Below are positions 34,440-46,730 of a DNA stretch of 64,000 nucleotides, piece by piece. Within the stretch, counting starts at the first letter, position 1; every line of letters begins with the position of its first letter. The stretch is from Pisolithus tinctorius (Eukaryota > Basidiomycota > Agaricomycetes > Boletales > Pisolithaceae). The notes beneath the pieces were generated by a model. It did no database searches, was not told the origin of the DNA, and saw only the letters and a program-made list of their open reading frames with translations. The stretch covers positions 4,092,001-4,156,000 of the forward strand of contig JANFAH010000003.1 in assembly GCA_024663395.1 (NCBI GenBank), read 5' to 3'. The position numbers and the translations under genes were made by a program.

Positions 34440-36388
34440 ATGGCGATCAGGAACTATCAGGATGCGATAGAACATCTCAACACGCTGCAAACGAGTGCTG
34501 ATACCCTTGAGGCCGCCAGAGCTGCCGGTTCCCGTCTCCACCCGAATCCGATACCCAAGATGATTGAGTTCTTGGAGCGGATAGGCTACACCGTACTGTT
34601 CGCTCCACTGACCTTTTTTGCTCACTCTCATCAGTTCGTGTCCAGTGCGAAGATCTCAATAAACTTAACGTCATTCACGTCACGGGCACCAAAGGGAAAG
34701 GTTCTACTTGTGCATTCACGGATTCCATACTTCGCCAGGCAAGGCCAGACTGGAAAATCGGTATGTCGTTCTGCACTTCCTGCAGTCGACACATCACACT
34801 CAAAATCTCAAGGTTTTATACACTTCCCCCCATCTCGTGGCTGTTCGAGAACGAATCAGAATAGGCGGAGTGCCCCTCTCAGAGGATGACTTCACTCGAT
34901 ACTTTTTCGAGGTTTGGGATCGACTGCAGCAAAATGGTGTAAGTGTATTTTATTCACTAGCGAGTCAAGGATTCGTTCGATCATGCGTAGCCAAGAACTC
35001 CTGATTTTCCAGCTATGCCCAATTACTTTCGATATCTTACCCTCATGACATTTCACACGTTTTTGGCAGAAAAGGTGTGAAAAAATGTTACTATACTTCA
35101 GTTCAGCTGACTCGCCTAGGTAAATGCGGCGATTCTGGAAGTCGGGATCGGAGGTGAGAGCGATAGCACCAATATTGTCCCGAGACCTATCGTCACTGGC
35201 ATCGCTGCTCTCGGTTTGGACCATATGTCGGTACTGGGTAGGACGATTGCGGCGATCGCACAGAAAAAAGGTGGAATATACAAGGTACATATGTTTACTC
35301 CGTCTCTCTTAGGCTGACAGTCTTGTTAGAAAGGAGTCCCAGCACTTAGTGTCAGCCAGCCCGAGGAGGGTATGATAGTCTTGAAAGAGAGGGCCGAAGC
35401 GTCGCAGGTGCGTATCGACACTCTTTTAGTCGACTGCGCTGTGATAGGCTGTAGGCTTCTTACTTCATGGAAGTGTCCACCCACCCAGAGATTGAGAATA
35501 TTACGCTAGGTACGTTGCTGTCATTGTCTCCCTGTCCCAATCACGACCCCATTTTCGTTAGGCTTGTCTGGTGAACATCAACTTCAAAATGCAGCTCTTG
35601 CTGTTCAGATGGCCTACATATTCCTCCATTCAATGGATGGGTTACAGTGCCGCCCTGAGCCGTTGTTGCAACTTCCGGAACCATTTATTCTTGGTCTTGA
35701 AAATGCCAAGTGGCCGGGCCGCTGTCAGACAGTACCCGATCCAAATTATCAAAATATAACATGGTATCTCGACGGAGCCCACACCACAGAGAGCCTGTTT
35801 TGTTGTACCCAGTGGTTCGTCAGTCCGCGCGTCGGACTATGTAATTCCTCCACCAGCACTACTCTGAACGGGACATCTGGCATCACGGCGGAGATGTCTC
35901 GTTGCACTCGTGTCCTGATATTCAACTGCACGAAGGGACGTTCGGGCTTGGATTTATTGAGTACAATGCTCGAGGAGACGAGGAATCGACTGCTTCAGTA
36001 CGGAAGTACCGAACGGGTTGAAAGTTTCTTCCGGCAAGTTATTTTCTGCAGCAACGTAACATATGCGGACGGCCGTTTCAAAGGCGGTAAGCAGTCTTAC
36101 CATAGCCGTGGCTTTTACTCATGATTCGTAGACTTGACCTCGCGCGCCATGTCGGCTGACGCCCGTACGGAACTCAAAGTGCAGCATGAACTAGCTGATG
36201 CTTGGAGTCAGCTTGTCACTACATTCCCGACTGACGCGATTCACGTCGTACCATCAATAGAGCACGCTGTCCGGATAGTGCATGGGATGACAGCGACCTT
36301 AGACAGAGTCAGTGTTCTGGTGACCGGTAGCTTGCATCTTGTGGGTGGTGTCATCGAAGTGGCGGATTTATCCTCGGTTGCCCTCTGA
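34440..36388 (+). CDS. FPGS: Folylpolyglutamate synthase
   Basis: ATP-dependent enzyme (EC 6.3.2.17) that adds glutamates to tetrahydrofolates, retaining them in cytosol and mitochondria; yeast MET7 is the orthologue. Exons: 34440-34592, 34646-34760, 34813-34936, 35013-35074, 35120-35284, 35330-35407, 35455-35509, 35562-36086, 36132-36388; about 510 residues. Signatures: HVTGTKGKGSTCAFTDS (P-loop, exon 2), LYTSPHLVAVRERIRIGG (exon 3), YFRYLTLMTFHTFLAEK, NAAILEVGIGGESDSTN with conserved acidic/Mg-binding residues, GLDHMSVLG, GLSGEHQLQNAALA, and WYLDGAHTTES (Asp and His of the ligase site). One anomaly: exon 3 begins with four T after its first G where phase and family need three, so exons 2 and 3 do not join in frame. 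That is either a base error or a real frameshift. Otherwise intact. Confidence 0.93.
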
Positions 36389-37147
36389 GGGTTTTTTACC
36401 TATACGTAGACGAATTTAGAAATTAGAAATCTCTCCGTATGCGGTGTCGCCTGCTGTCAAGTATGATAGTCGTGGGGTAAATAGGCGCAGGTGGCGAGTC
36501 CGGTTAAAGCCATGCTTTTTGAGAAGGGGCATGGGAATGTAGCGTGACTGAGGAGGGACCTTCCCTTTGCGAGGTCACTCAAGTCTTAGGATGACCAGTT
36601 CACGTACTTGGAAGGGATCTGCCGATTAAACTTGCTGGCATCCGAAATAACTCGCGCTAGTGGGGGCTGGCGAGAAAGGCTGCAAGATAAAACTGTCTTA
36701 ACGAACACCCATACGGACGGCGCCAGGTGTCCTCACAGCGGTCCCTACGCTCGGATCGTGATCGCGTTACGTGCACAGCAGCAGGTTGGGGGAAGGTAAG
36801 ACTCGGCTGGGCCACGGCTGGAGTCATTATGGTGTTACCCATCATTACTCTAGAATGGCATAGATTGAATGTCAAAGGCGCCAGAAGCGGGGGGCCGCAC
36901 CGGTATGCTTTGACTGCGCAACGGAGGCCTGGAAGCCACAAGGGACTTTCCTGACAAGTCTGTCTGCCGTACGCAAAACCCGTTCTGCTTTCTCCGCGAG
37001 CACATTCCCCATGAGTTACCCAAGGGGTCACCCTGGTGAGACTAGTGACTCACAACGAGATTTGACCTTGCCTAGAACCACAATATAACCCAATACGAGG
37101 TATCGCGCTGCTGGGCCTTCTTCATCTTCGTCGGTGGAAGATCAAGA
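36389..37147. other. Intergenic stretch downstream of FPGS
   Basis: No frame that I can defend; contains the FPGS 3' UTR. I see no repeat. Confidence 0.4.
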
Positions 37148-37815
37148 TCACCCAGAGATCTCGAGGCTCCAGAAGCCGCCGAGACAGTGTTGGTTAGACC
37201 ACACTAAGTCCAACCAGTCTGTGTTTCTTGTGTATAGCCTCGTGGACAGTTTCGGCTGTGGCAAAATTGGATTAGTATTACATACTTGGTGACGTTGCTG
37301 TGCAATGACCTGCAGCGAAGCGAGGGATAGCAACGAAAATGGCTGTTCTTGTTGGTAGCCCATCACGAGGACATATGGAGATTCCCTGGCAAGTCTTGAG
37401 AGCAGTGAAGCGAACGGAACCCACCAACCGCAATCATCGCCCGCTGGATATGCAGCTGCATGATAGATGAAGCGCAGATAACTAACTGGGCGAAAACGGC
37501 ACACCAAAGCATGCCCGACTCGATCACCACTGATATCTCTCTCTTGAACCGCCAAATTCATGTATAGGCCCAGAGATGTTGCTGGCTTGCCGGCAACATC
37601 AACACCTGAGACACGGGTACTCAGTGTATCAGCCTAGTAGTTTCGTCGACAAGACCTTGCAGGAATATGGTTCTGGGTTGGGGAGTAATGTCCTCGCAGA
37701 CGAAGACAAATGCCTCGATCTTGCAGACGTGAGCTGAAGAGTCGACTAAATCACTGCCAACTCTTGCCGCCAACCTGTGTCGAACGGCACCACAAAACAT
37801 GTCATACTTTAACAA
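37148..37815 (-). CDS. Possible small hypothetical gene
   Basis: Weakly supported. A minus-strand open segment MLKYDMFCGAVRHRLAARVG (from 37815) with IEAFVFVCEDITPQPR continues, across a plausible CTACTAG acceptor at about 37630, into ADTLSTRVSGVDVAGKPATS and LYMNLAVQERDISGDRVGHA and a further ~80 codons. The composition looks protein-like, but I recognise no domain and cannot fix the donor site. A third open segment, 38292-38044, could be an upstream exon. Confidence 0.3.
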
Positions 37816-38299
37816 CTGGAACAGCCATCACTACTATATAATAGCAAACTGAGAGGTGCAGGCGGGGGGACTGTATACGTTCACCTAACAAAAATGCTAG
37901 CAAACTCACTTGCATATTTACATCATGCTATACGAAAAGCTGTCCATTGCTACGTGAATAAACAACGCCAAGAAAACAAATTTTGAGCAGTTGTCTGTCC
38001 CCCAACTACGACACTAGTAGAACAAGACCCACTAGTCTCAACTCTACAAGAAAGACATCGGAACCGAACTACCCGTGATCCTGCTCAGCCTCATAACGAG
38101 GCCTCGCAGCAGGCAAACTTCGATCCCAATCAATATTCCACGAACGTAACGAGCCTCCGTCGTATGGTATCGTTCGGAGGCCCTGACTTGTGCGTGGGGT
38201 AAAATTTGAGACAGTGCGTGCATCCAACACGTCCATTCGGCATTTGGAATCGTATAACTTGATCTATACACTAAAGATGTCGTTGTCAGCATCTGAACT

Positions 38300-41200
38300 C
38301 GCCGTTTTTCACAGGTGAACGCGTGAAATTGGTAGTGAACTTGAAGAGACTAGAGAGCGTGCAACTCAGAAGCCAGAAGTGTGCATATTTGACGGAAGCG
38401 TGTAACTATATAGTTATGACTAAGCATTTCGGCGAAATTCTAAATCAGGTAGGTCTTGTGGTTCACTTTCCACAAGACTTTTCGACAAAGGGTAAACGAA
38501 AATATGACTTTATGCGTCTATCACAACTTTGTAAACGCGTTCAGGAGTGCATTGACACCGCCTGAGGGAGGTGACTCCGACATGAAGGGGTATCTCCTGT
38601 GTATCGCCACCAGGTCTTTGATCCGGACGTTGCACGGCATCACAAACCCTAGAAACCGGCCGCCACTAAGACATAACTCCAGCCAAGATTCCGAACTGTG
38701 ACCGTCGGACGAACCATCAGAAGGCCGTTATGCATACATGCCTATGGTATCGCACTCATATCCTTGTCCTCCTTCACAACGAACTATATACTCACCGCGG
38801 CCACCGCGCTTTTGCATCGTAATTACCGATGGCCCATTACTAACCCCATTAACAACTCCGAGGTCGACCTCACAACGCCATGCTTCACCTTTTCACTTGC
38901 CTATACTATAAAATCCTGTGTGCTGCTTTCATGACAATTCTGTAGGGCGTGCCGTTACAGATGTGGTGAGACATGCCAATTACTTTGGACCCTTGAGTTT
39001 TGGATGTCCTGCGAGCATGATGTGACTGGTTTCGTTCTTCCCTGGGCAATTCGTAGCAGAGACCTGGCCAATACCGTCCTGCATCTACTTCAGTCATGTC
39101 GTTCGTCGACCATCGAATGAGTTCCACAATTGTTTATCTCGCCAAACCGCACTGACGCTAGTACCAACGCAGTGCGCTGATCCGCGCTTTACGTTCCGAA
39201 GTCGATCCACGATCGGATGCGGCAGGCTGTGCTGAAATAGCCGTGGAGGGCAGGAACTAATGCGTGCCGATAACTATGAATGAGATGAGATGTTGAACCG
39301 CCCAAGCGGACATTAAAGCGTACCGTGTGGCCTTGCGATCGGAGGATGCGGCGGCACCAATCCAGTTTCAGAACCGAGATTCCAGTTGAACTTACCAGCC
39401 TTATACCAACTTACCGGTCTACCGGTTGGCCAGCGTCACCAAAGTACCGGAACAACGTGTACAGTGCGGTAATGATGCGAAATCGAACAGAAGAGCAGAA
39501 TAAAACATCAGAACATTGTCTAGAAACTCAGACACGGGGATGAAGTGTGTGGCAAAAAGGAGGATGCGCCTAGTAGATTAGAATGGAGTTATTGGCACTC
39601 GTGCCCGCAATCCCATGTCATGCGACACAACAAGTTGAACACGCAGCATCTTTACCGTGATGCGCGGCCATAGGGGCCACGCGTGTACTAGCACACACTC
39701 CTTGGCTCAGCGCGAACCGGTGCTGATCTTTGATAAACAGCATTCGCAGCCATCTGCGGCTTGAGAAAGGAGAATCGCCAAGGGTCTTCCTAATCCACGT
39801 GTCCAATGCTCTTCGGGCCTGCTGCCGGGCACCGGCGAGGCGACGCAAGAGTCACAGGGTTGAAAATGAGGTCCAGGAAGCACGACGGACATTAAAACGT
39901 AGAGTGCAAGATAGCTGTGAACAGGTTAAAAGTGGCGAGTTGAAGGCGCAAAGTGAAGAGAACGTTACGAACCTTGATTTCCTACGGAGTGATCGCCTCA
40001 GGTACGGCAGATTTGATATAAGCAAGTGCTTCGGAGGGTGATGATATGTCAAGGTTTGCATTGATCACAACGGCATCCCGCGTTCCATGCGAAGGATGAT
40101 AGGTGGCCAAATCTCCTTGCAGCAAGGACTCTGCGCCGAAGGGGAAGGTAAGCGGCAACCCCATAATTTGTTGTGGAGCTCGGATTTCTGCGCAATTCCC
40201 TGTGGCAAAAGAAATTGGGGATGCGACAAAGAACGCCCACGAATCAGTCCAGCGTGTAGCTGTACCGCCTATTCAACCAATTCTGCAAAAATGAGGAAGT
40301 GAGATTCGGCATCAAAGATGAACGCCAATTAATAATTCTTGTACGTGATCCTGTTATCAGCATTCAACCGTTGTGTGATATGTGCCAAGCCCCCGCGGAA
40401 ATGGCAGTCGGGTGGAGATTACAATTCATGCAAGGAAGGGATGAGGTCCAATAGCAGGAACGGCATGAATCATTGCTGTATGAAACCACATTGTGCATCC
40501 GGTCAGCTCCTTAATTTCCTGCGGAGGTACTCCATACGTGCCGGAAGCTCCTTGGACAAAGGAAATTGCACGAAAACCAGTAATTCATACAAAAAAGGGG
40601 GGAAGCGAGATTCAGAGCCAAAGGCCGACGGAGACGAATCATTCCTACACGCAGCCGCGCTGTCAACATTCAGCCGTCCGTTGGCCCTTAAAAACGCACG
40701 AAGGAGACATCATGAGATGGGCCTCATCGTAGTGGTGCTGCAGCCAGACCGATATGAGCGATGTCGAGCTCAATTCTGTAGGGCCGCAGTGGGTCACAGT
40801 TAGCGCTTGCGTAATGAATAATCGACAAATTACCCATCATTCCATCACGTTCCTCTCTTCATTTGCTATCTGATTCAACGGACCCTTGTCATGAGTTTAT
40901 TATTCCTGGCCCACAAACCCCCCGCGTAACACGGAGCACCTGCTAACTTCGGGATGGCGTTGAACGTGAATATCAACTGAATCTGGGGACCTGTTCACGG
41001 AACGGAGCACCAGCTGGACTAACTCCCTCTTTGCCATGACCTAAGGCCCTTGTGGAGTACTCGCAGGGTATGAGTTCCTGACCTGCAACCCGCATGCACA
41101 TAATTATTAGTTTTGCTTACTTTTTCTGAGCAGCGTGCTCATTGGATACTGGACGTGGGGGATAGGTGGAACGACAGTAATTCCCACGCCAACGGGGACA

Positions 41201-41887
41201 CACTTGGCAACTCGCAGAGACTCTGAGCCTCTGATCCCCTTCTGATAGTCCATCTGGGCCAGGTTTATCGCTCGTCTTGGCATCAAAATAAGCTGTGGTA
41301 TTAGCCGCATCTGAGCCCTTCAGGGGGAGTTGCAGAGAGACACGGCGTGGGGAATGCATCACATCCAGGAACCGCCCTTCGATGCTCGCCTCTCCTGTCA
41401 TTCACGGCCCGCATTGAACGTCCGCAAGTATGTGGGCTGCATTTTAATGACGATCACAACAGACGGCTAACTGGCCTCATTGTGAGCGTTCAGGACACTT
41501 ATGCGTGAGTACTAAGTAACATTTATATTTACAAAGAGTAAAGACCGTCGCCGAGTATGGTCTAGTCGAAGCCGTCGTGCGCATACTAAAATCGGGCCCC
41601 ATGATCGGGAACGTTCGGCCCCAGGGTCCTCTACAGTAAGCAACTGGTCTATGTAAACGCTTTCTCATCCTGATCCAGTTAGCATCCTGATGCGCGACAA
41701 GAGGCGGAACAACTCTTGTTCCTCTCGTCTTCGGCATAATACTATGGCCCATCGGGAGGATTTTTCTATCTGTGTGGGTACAGGAGGCAGTGTCTCCCTA
41801 AAAAAACGCGGTACCATTATTTCGGAACTCGAGCTTACGACCCCACACAAAGTCATCGTGCCATGTGTGTGCACTGCGTGCATAGTA
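38300..41887. other. Gene-poor stretch
   Basis: Numerous short frames, none with a domain. Minus strand 40200-39982 (IMGLPLTFPFGAESLLQGDL onward) looks protein-like and 40080-40340 is faintly similar to 40480-40700, so a degraded duplicated coding fragment is possible. 41400-41110 (minus) is another open but unrecognised segment. No confident gene. Confidence 0.35.
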
Positions 41888-42260
41888 CCAATCGGGCGGT
41901 ACTACATATACGCACCCACACCATCGTTTTATGAATCATGCAGGGTCGATTTACCTGCTACTCATATTCCAGAACTCTGTTCGGTGGTGTGTAAACACAT
42001 ATCATAAAAGACTCCAAAAGGCGCCAGGACAAGGTAAAGCATATCGGATCGTCGGGGTCACTGCCATTGAAAAGTTTGTTTGCACCTATATAGCGATCGT
42101 ATGTGTGCGTACATACATGGTATAGGCTCCAATCGGGTGGTACTCACCCACACGCATCGTCACGCAGGGTCGATTTACTGCTAATAGTCATGGAGATACG
42201 CGGCGTACTCCATATTCCAGAACTCTATTCGGTGTAGTATGATTCTATCATTTTAAGACA
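41888..42260. repeat. Two diverged direct copies of a ~125-bp repeat
   Basis: CCAATCGGG(C/T)GGTACT...GCAGGGTCGATTTAC...CATATTCCAGAACTCT(G/A)TTCGGTG occurs at 41888-42010 and 42130-42260. The second copy has a short insertion before CATATTCC. Confidence 0.7.
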
Positions 42261-43169
42261 AGATAAAAGACATATCCGCTTGGAGACGATTCCGCCGGAG
42301 AGTCTGCGTCGCATCCATGTCATAACGACCTTTTCCCTGTGCATCATGCGCGACTCCACAACGCGATCTGGCGCGATATTATGATGTTATGTCCGTTTTT
42401 CTAGAAGGAAAAGAACAGAAGACATTGCCATGACTCCGAAGAGGGATCGCATCGAAGTTCCCGTCCCTCTGCGTATGTAAGTTTGTGCCGCCATCTCCAT
42501 TTAACCGTCCATGTCCGATGGCACTCCTTTTCGTGCACAGTCATTATTGGTGACACCATCCGTCGGGGTTTTTGTCTCCTCAGTTCAGAGCTCTCCGTGC
42601 ACAGTCTAGGCTCCGCATTACTTCCTGCCATCTCTCTGCACTTGGCAATCGGGGAGGGAGATGGAAGTACGATTCTGCCCTCGCCAAGGAAGATTACGAG
42701 TGCCACGATTTTTGAACTTTGTCTTCAAACAGATGCTCGGAATGGCGCGCAACATGCCCGTACGCCTACGGTGGCGAGTATGTACACCCTGCCCTTCGCC
42801 GATTTCGTGGTATACGCATGTACGTTTTTTCAAATCCGTGCGGAGAGTAATCATTGATTTGTCATGTGTCTTGAGGGTACCCTCTGCTTTGTGGAAATGC
42901 AGTTGCCCTTTACAGCGAGGTCCTCTTGGACGCCACCTTTTCTGCTTTGTCGGAGAAGCTTCAACCATGTAAGGAATGTCCGAGGTCCTATCGCCGCCTC
43001 CTAATTCGCCTGGATGGATGGATTACTTAAAGCTAGGACCTCACCCCCATTTTTCCATGACAGATTCCGTAGTGCACACGCATCAGTTTCCGTTCGGAAG
43101 AGCCTCGGAACGACGAATTGGACCGTTCCGCCGTAGTACACGAATTCGAGAGGTGAAGTAATGATAAAA
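42261..43169. other. Gene-poor stretch
   Basis: Overlapping open frames on both strands around 42480-42970 (up to 124 codons) show no recognisable motif or intron pattern. I see nothing else. Confidence 0.35.
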
Positions 43170-43795
43170 TAACGGTATTTGGCCCTATCGCTGCGCTGTG
43201 TAGTAACGTACTACCTAGACGCCGACGATCGCTCTACCCCCCTACCCGATGAAAAACGCGCACTTGGCCAAGGGCCAGTTCATACATATGTATAAGATGT
43301 CCACAAAATCGAGCAAGTAATACCATAACGGTATTGACCTATATCGCTGCCGCTGTGTAGTAAGTACTTACCTAGACGCCGCTGATCGCTCTACCCCCTA
43401 CCCGATGAAAAACGCGCATTTTGGCCAAGGGCCAGTACACACATATGTACAACATGTCCACAAAATCAAGCAAGTAATACATAGCGGTATTTGGCCCTAT
43501 CGCTGCGCTGTGTAGTAACGTACTTACCTAGACGCCGATGATCGCTCTACCCCCTACCCGATGAAAAAACGCACGTTTGACCAAGGGCCAAGTACATACA
43601 TATGTAAACATGTCCCCACGAAATCGAGCAAGTAATACATAACGGGTATTTAGCCCTATCTATGTGATTATGTAGTAACGTACCTCCTAGACGCCGATGA
43701 TCGCTCCACGTCTCCGCCCTCCGCGCGATGAAAAATGCGCACTGACCAAGGATCGGTACATATGTTAGATTAAATAAGGCACGTTGTACCCAGAA
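43170..43795. repeat. Tandem repeat, ~156-bp unit, four copies
   Basis: Units begin near 43171, 43326, 43483 and 43641. Each has CGGTATT...CCTAT, TGTAGTAA, CCTAGACGCCG, GATCGCTC, CGATGAAAAA, CCAAGG and a CATATG-centred motif, and the first three end in CGAGCAAGTAATAC or near. The last copy is the most diverged. No coding capacity. Confidence 0.85.
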
Positions 43796-44249
43796 TATTC
43801 CTTGCAGAACGTTTGTCCATCAACATGCGAAAATGTATTATTAGTAACTTATGTGCCTACTCCGAGCGATGATTTTGGTGACCAGAGACTTATTAGTCAA
43901 AAACGTGGAAAGATGAACGATGAACGATGTATATGAGTTGGTTCACCAAACTACAACATATATGTATGCATAATCTGCTACTACTATGTATGTGGTTATG
44001 AAGTGGATGCATGGTACTTGTATGTATGTATGCATGGATGTGTGAATGTATATACATTTGCCTGTGCGCCTGCCTGCATGCGTCCGTGCGTATGTAAGTA
44101 TCCCCCCCCCCCCCCTCGCACACCAAAGAAGGAAAAAGGGAAATGCGTATGTGGAACGACCATAGGTCGTAGAGAGGTATCAATATGTATGGTTCAAGAC
44201 ACGATAGCACAGTGAGAACGAGCTAGAAATCCAGTAGTTGACAGCAAGA
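43796..44249. other. Simple-sequence-rich intergenic stretch
   Basis: Contains TATGTATG-type repeats (43960-44095), a C13-like run at about 44101-44116, and CAACAACAAC at about 44264-44280, the last just beyond the end of the minus-strand F-box gene. Probably 3' flank of that gene. Confidence 0.5.
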
Positions 44250-46730
44250 GAAAGCCAAAAAAAACAACAACAACAACAACAAGACAAGAACAAGAACACA
44301 CCGCACAAGTGCCTCAGTCCCTTTTTGACATCACGAAACGCACCCTCGAACGTGACCGGCTCACCAGGGTGCGACGACGTCCTCCAGTTTCCAACGAGCG
44401 TCTGACCACGACAACATACCCCGTAAATATCCAAAGACCGACATGCGGGGACACCGGCGTTGGCCTGCCACGTTCGACGAGTCAGACAAAATAAAATAAA
44501 GGAGGGGGGAGACGAGAAAAAGACACTCACGGGAACGCGCACCAATGCGATCAATCCATCCCATTCCCTCACGCGGCCATAGCAGCGATTATGGATGCCA
44601 CGCCCTGAGCATGCCTTTCGTCCGTCTACGACCGCACGTTGGCACAGAGCGGGAGCGGGCAGCATGGAATTACTCACCTCGCCTATGAGCACGATATCCA
44701 TGATACCATCGCATTTCCTCTTCACGACGAGCTCATCTCCGTCATCGACAGACATGGGATCGTCCTCGGCATCGTCGGCGTCGCCCTCTTTCCTCGGCAC
44801 CCTCATCGTCAACGACATCCATATCCTCGGCATCATCCATCCCATCCGGAAGCGGTGCCGCTGCAAGCTCGTTATCCAGCACTTCGAGAAAATGCGCATC
44901 GTGTTTCTCTAAATACCATCTCCGAGGTTCCACGATACAAACATCCCCGACACGTTGTCTCGTCGGCATAGCATCCATCGGGAACGTATTTACGATAGCG
45001 CTTAGATTCCTCAATGCGGCGGTGAGGAGCGGTTGGGTCTTGGACGGTATAGCTGAGAGTGAGCTCGTTCTGTACATGTACATTAGCCAATGAGACGAGA
45101 AGAGAGGGGGGAACGGACATACCTGATGCTCGAAACGCCGCATGGACGCTGGGAGCCATGCATTATGCTTTCCATCCTCCATCTTACCGGCAGAGAACAG
45201 GCTCGTTGGAGGCGACGTCCATACACACGTTACTCACGAAGGCGCATAAAGACTGGTGCTACTGTGACTCCGAGGGTTTGTTCGTTGAAACTAGGAAGTA
45301 TCTGGGGAATCCGGAGGAGGGTTTCGAGCGGCAGTGTCGTCTACAACGAGCATTCGTCCTTGCCATAAGCCGGACATTGTTCCAGGGGTATAATGCGAAC
45401 GCTTGAGGGAGGACCGGCCTGAAAACGTCGTGTGCAGTCGACCAGCCTGTTCCAATCGTTGTCCCACCTCGCACTCGGTGCCTGGCTGCGGCGTTGATCG
45501 CTGTCATGGTATCCCAACCCTGAATACCCTCTGACCAGTCACCATCGGGCCGCGTCGTCGGGAGAAGCTTGGCGACTTTGTTCGCGTTGAGTTCGTGGTA
45601 CGTCTTCTTGCGTAGGGCCAACCGTAGTGAGACCAAGCTGGAGGGCATGTTGGCGGTTGCGAGGGATGTGAGTCGGTACGCCGACAGGGAAGACTTCCTT
45701 CTGGATGTGTAGATGAGTTTTGCGGCGATAGACGCAAGCGGTATGCCGATTTCCAAGTCGGACACGGAGTAGAACTGTGCTCTGTGATACCGATCGTATA
45801 GGTAGTGGGGGTATGGGCCGTTGCAGGGTAGGTACGGAGTGTGGAACGGTGGTTATGTCGCGTGAGAGTGGAAGGGAGAAATGGATATCGGGAGCGAAGG
45901 CGGAAGGGTACTGTCATGGCAAGTGAGATACGAGGTCCAAGACATATACCAGAAACTATTGTGACGTACCCGAACTGGCATGATTACGAAGGGCAGCATG
46001 AGTCTGATCATCTGTGCCCGCTGAGGAGACGACTCCGCTCGAAGTCGATCTGTGTGCGAGGTTAAGGAATTCGCTTCGTCATCAGTAGCAGTACACACCT
46101 TCGGTGGTTGTGAGCCACAGGAGCCACAAGGCAAGAGAGTTGACGGCGTTGTCTGCGGGCCAACCGTTCCGGTGTCCGTCGTAGAGATGCTCGCGGACAA
46201 AGCGGTCTACGAACTCGGGCAAGCCGGCTGCCTCGAGGCTTGCACGGTTCTTTCCGTCGTCCTCTAAGAGCATGAGGTACGACGTCCAGAACGTATGGCA
46301 GACGTCGTCGGCATGGATGTCTCCTGAGCGGATGCGGGCGAGGGTATGGGTGTAGCGCAGAAGCTGGGCAGCATAGGCAGGACGACTTGATTGCTTGAGG
46401 ACCGAAGCGACGAGACGCAGAGGAGACGTCGTGGTGCGATGCGAAGTACGAGGCGAATATGTGGGGGTTGGTGGTGATCCCGAGGGAGGAGTTGAGATAT
46501 TTGCAGGTAAGCTGGAGGGGGAGGAGAGCCTGGATGCCAATGAGCGTCGGTGAGGTTGATCGCAATGCGCTCGATGATTTCGAAGGGGAGGCGAGCAGGG
46601 ACATGGCTTGCTGGGAGGCAGGGGAGGGGCAGGGGGACGAGGGAGCAGCCAGGGGTGATGGATGGATGATATACGGGCACCGCTCGAGTGCTGTTACGTG
46701 TATCTCCGTCAAGGCGGAGAGATCTCGCAT
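44250..46730 (-). pseudogene. F-box-like protein of an Agaricomycete family, frame-disrupted
   Basis: Such proteins are presumed substrate adaptors of SCF ubiquitin ligases. An N-terminal F-box-like helix reads LPFEIIERIAINLTDAH (about 46590-46540), then LLPLQLTCKYLNSSLGI, HTLARIRSGDIHADDVCHTF, TSYLMLLEDDGKN, VNSLALWLLWLTTTE, QRAQMIRLMLPFVIMPVR, SDLEIGIPLASIAAKLIY, HELNANKVAKLLPTTRPDGD, FALYPWNN, RYRKYVPDGCYADETTCRGC, CDGIMDIVLIGE, CYGRVREWDGLIALVRVP and LVGNWRTSSHPGEPVTFEGA. The order and the C-terminal RVREWDGLIALVRVP block match a family I know from mushroom genomes. The frame changes at about 46540 and 46385 where no intron fits, and near 44425 the conserved hydrophobic block appears out of frame. 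So either a pseudogene or a region with base errors. Confidence 0.6.

Noticed and set aside
43170..43795. CRISPR-like regular repeat
   Set aside because: Whole units of ~156 bp are repeated without unique spacers, and the genome is fungal.
44180..44290. Cys/Phe-rich hydrophobic tail at the F-box C-terminus as a membrane segment
   Set aside because: It arises from translating the CAACAAC simple repeat beyond the conserved end of the protein.
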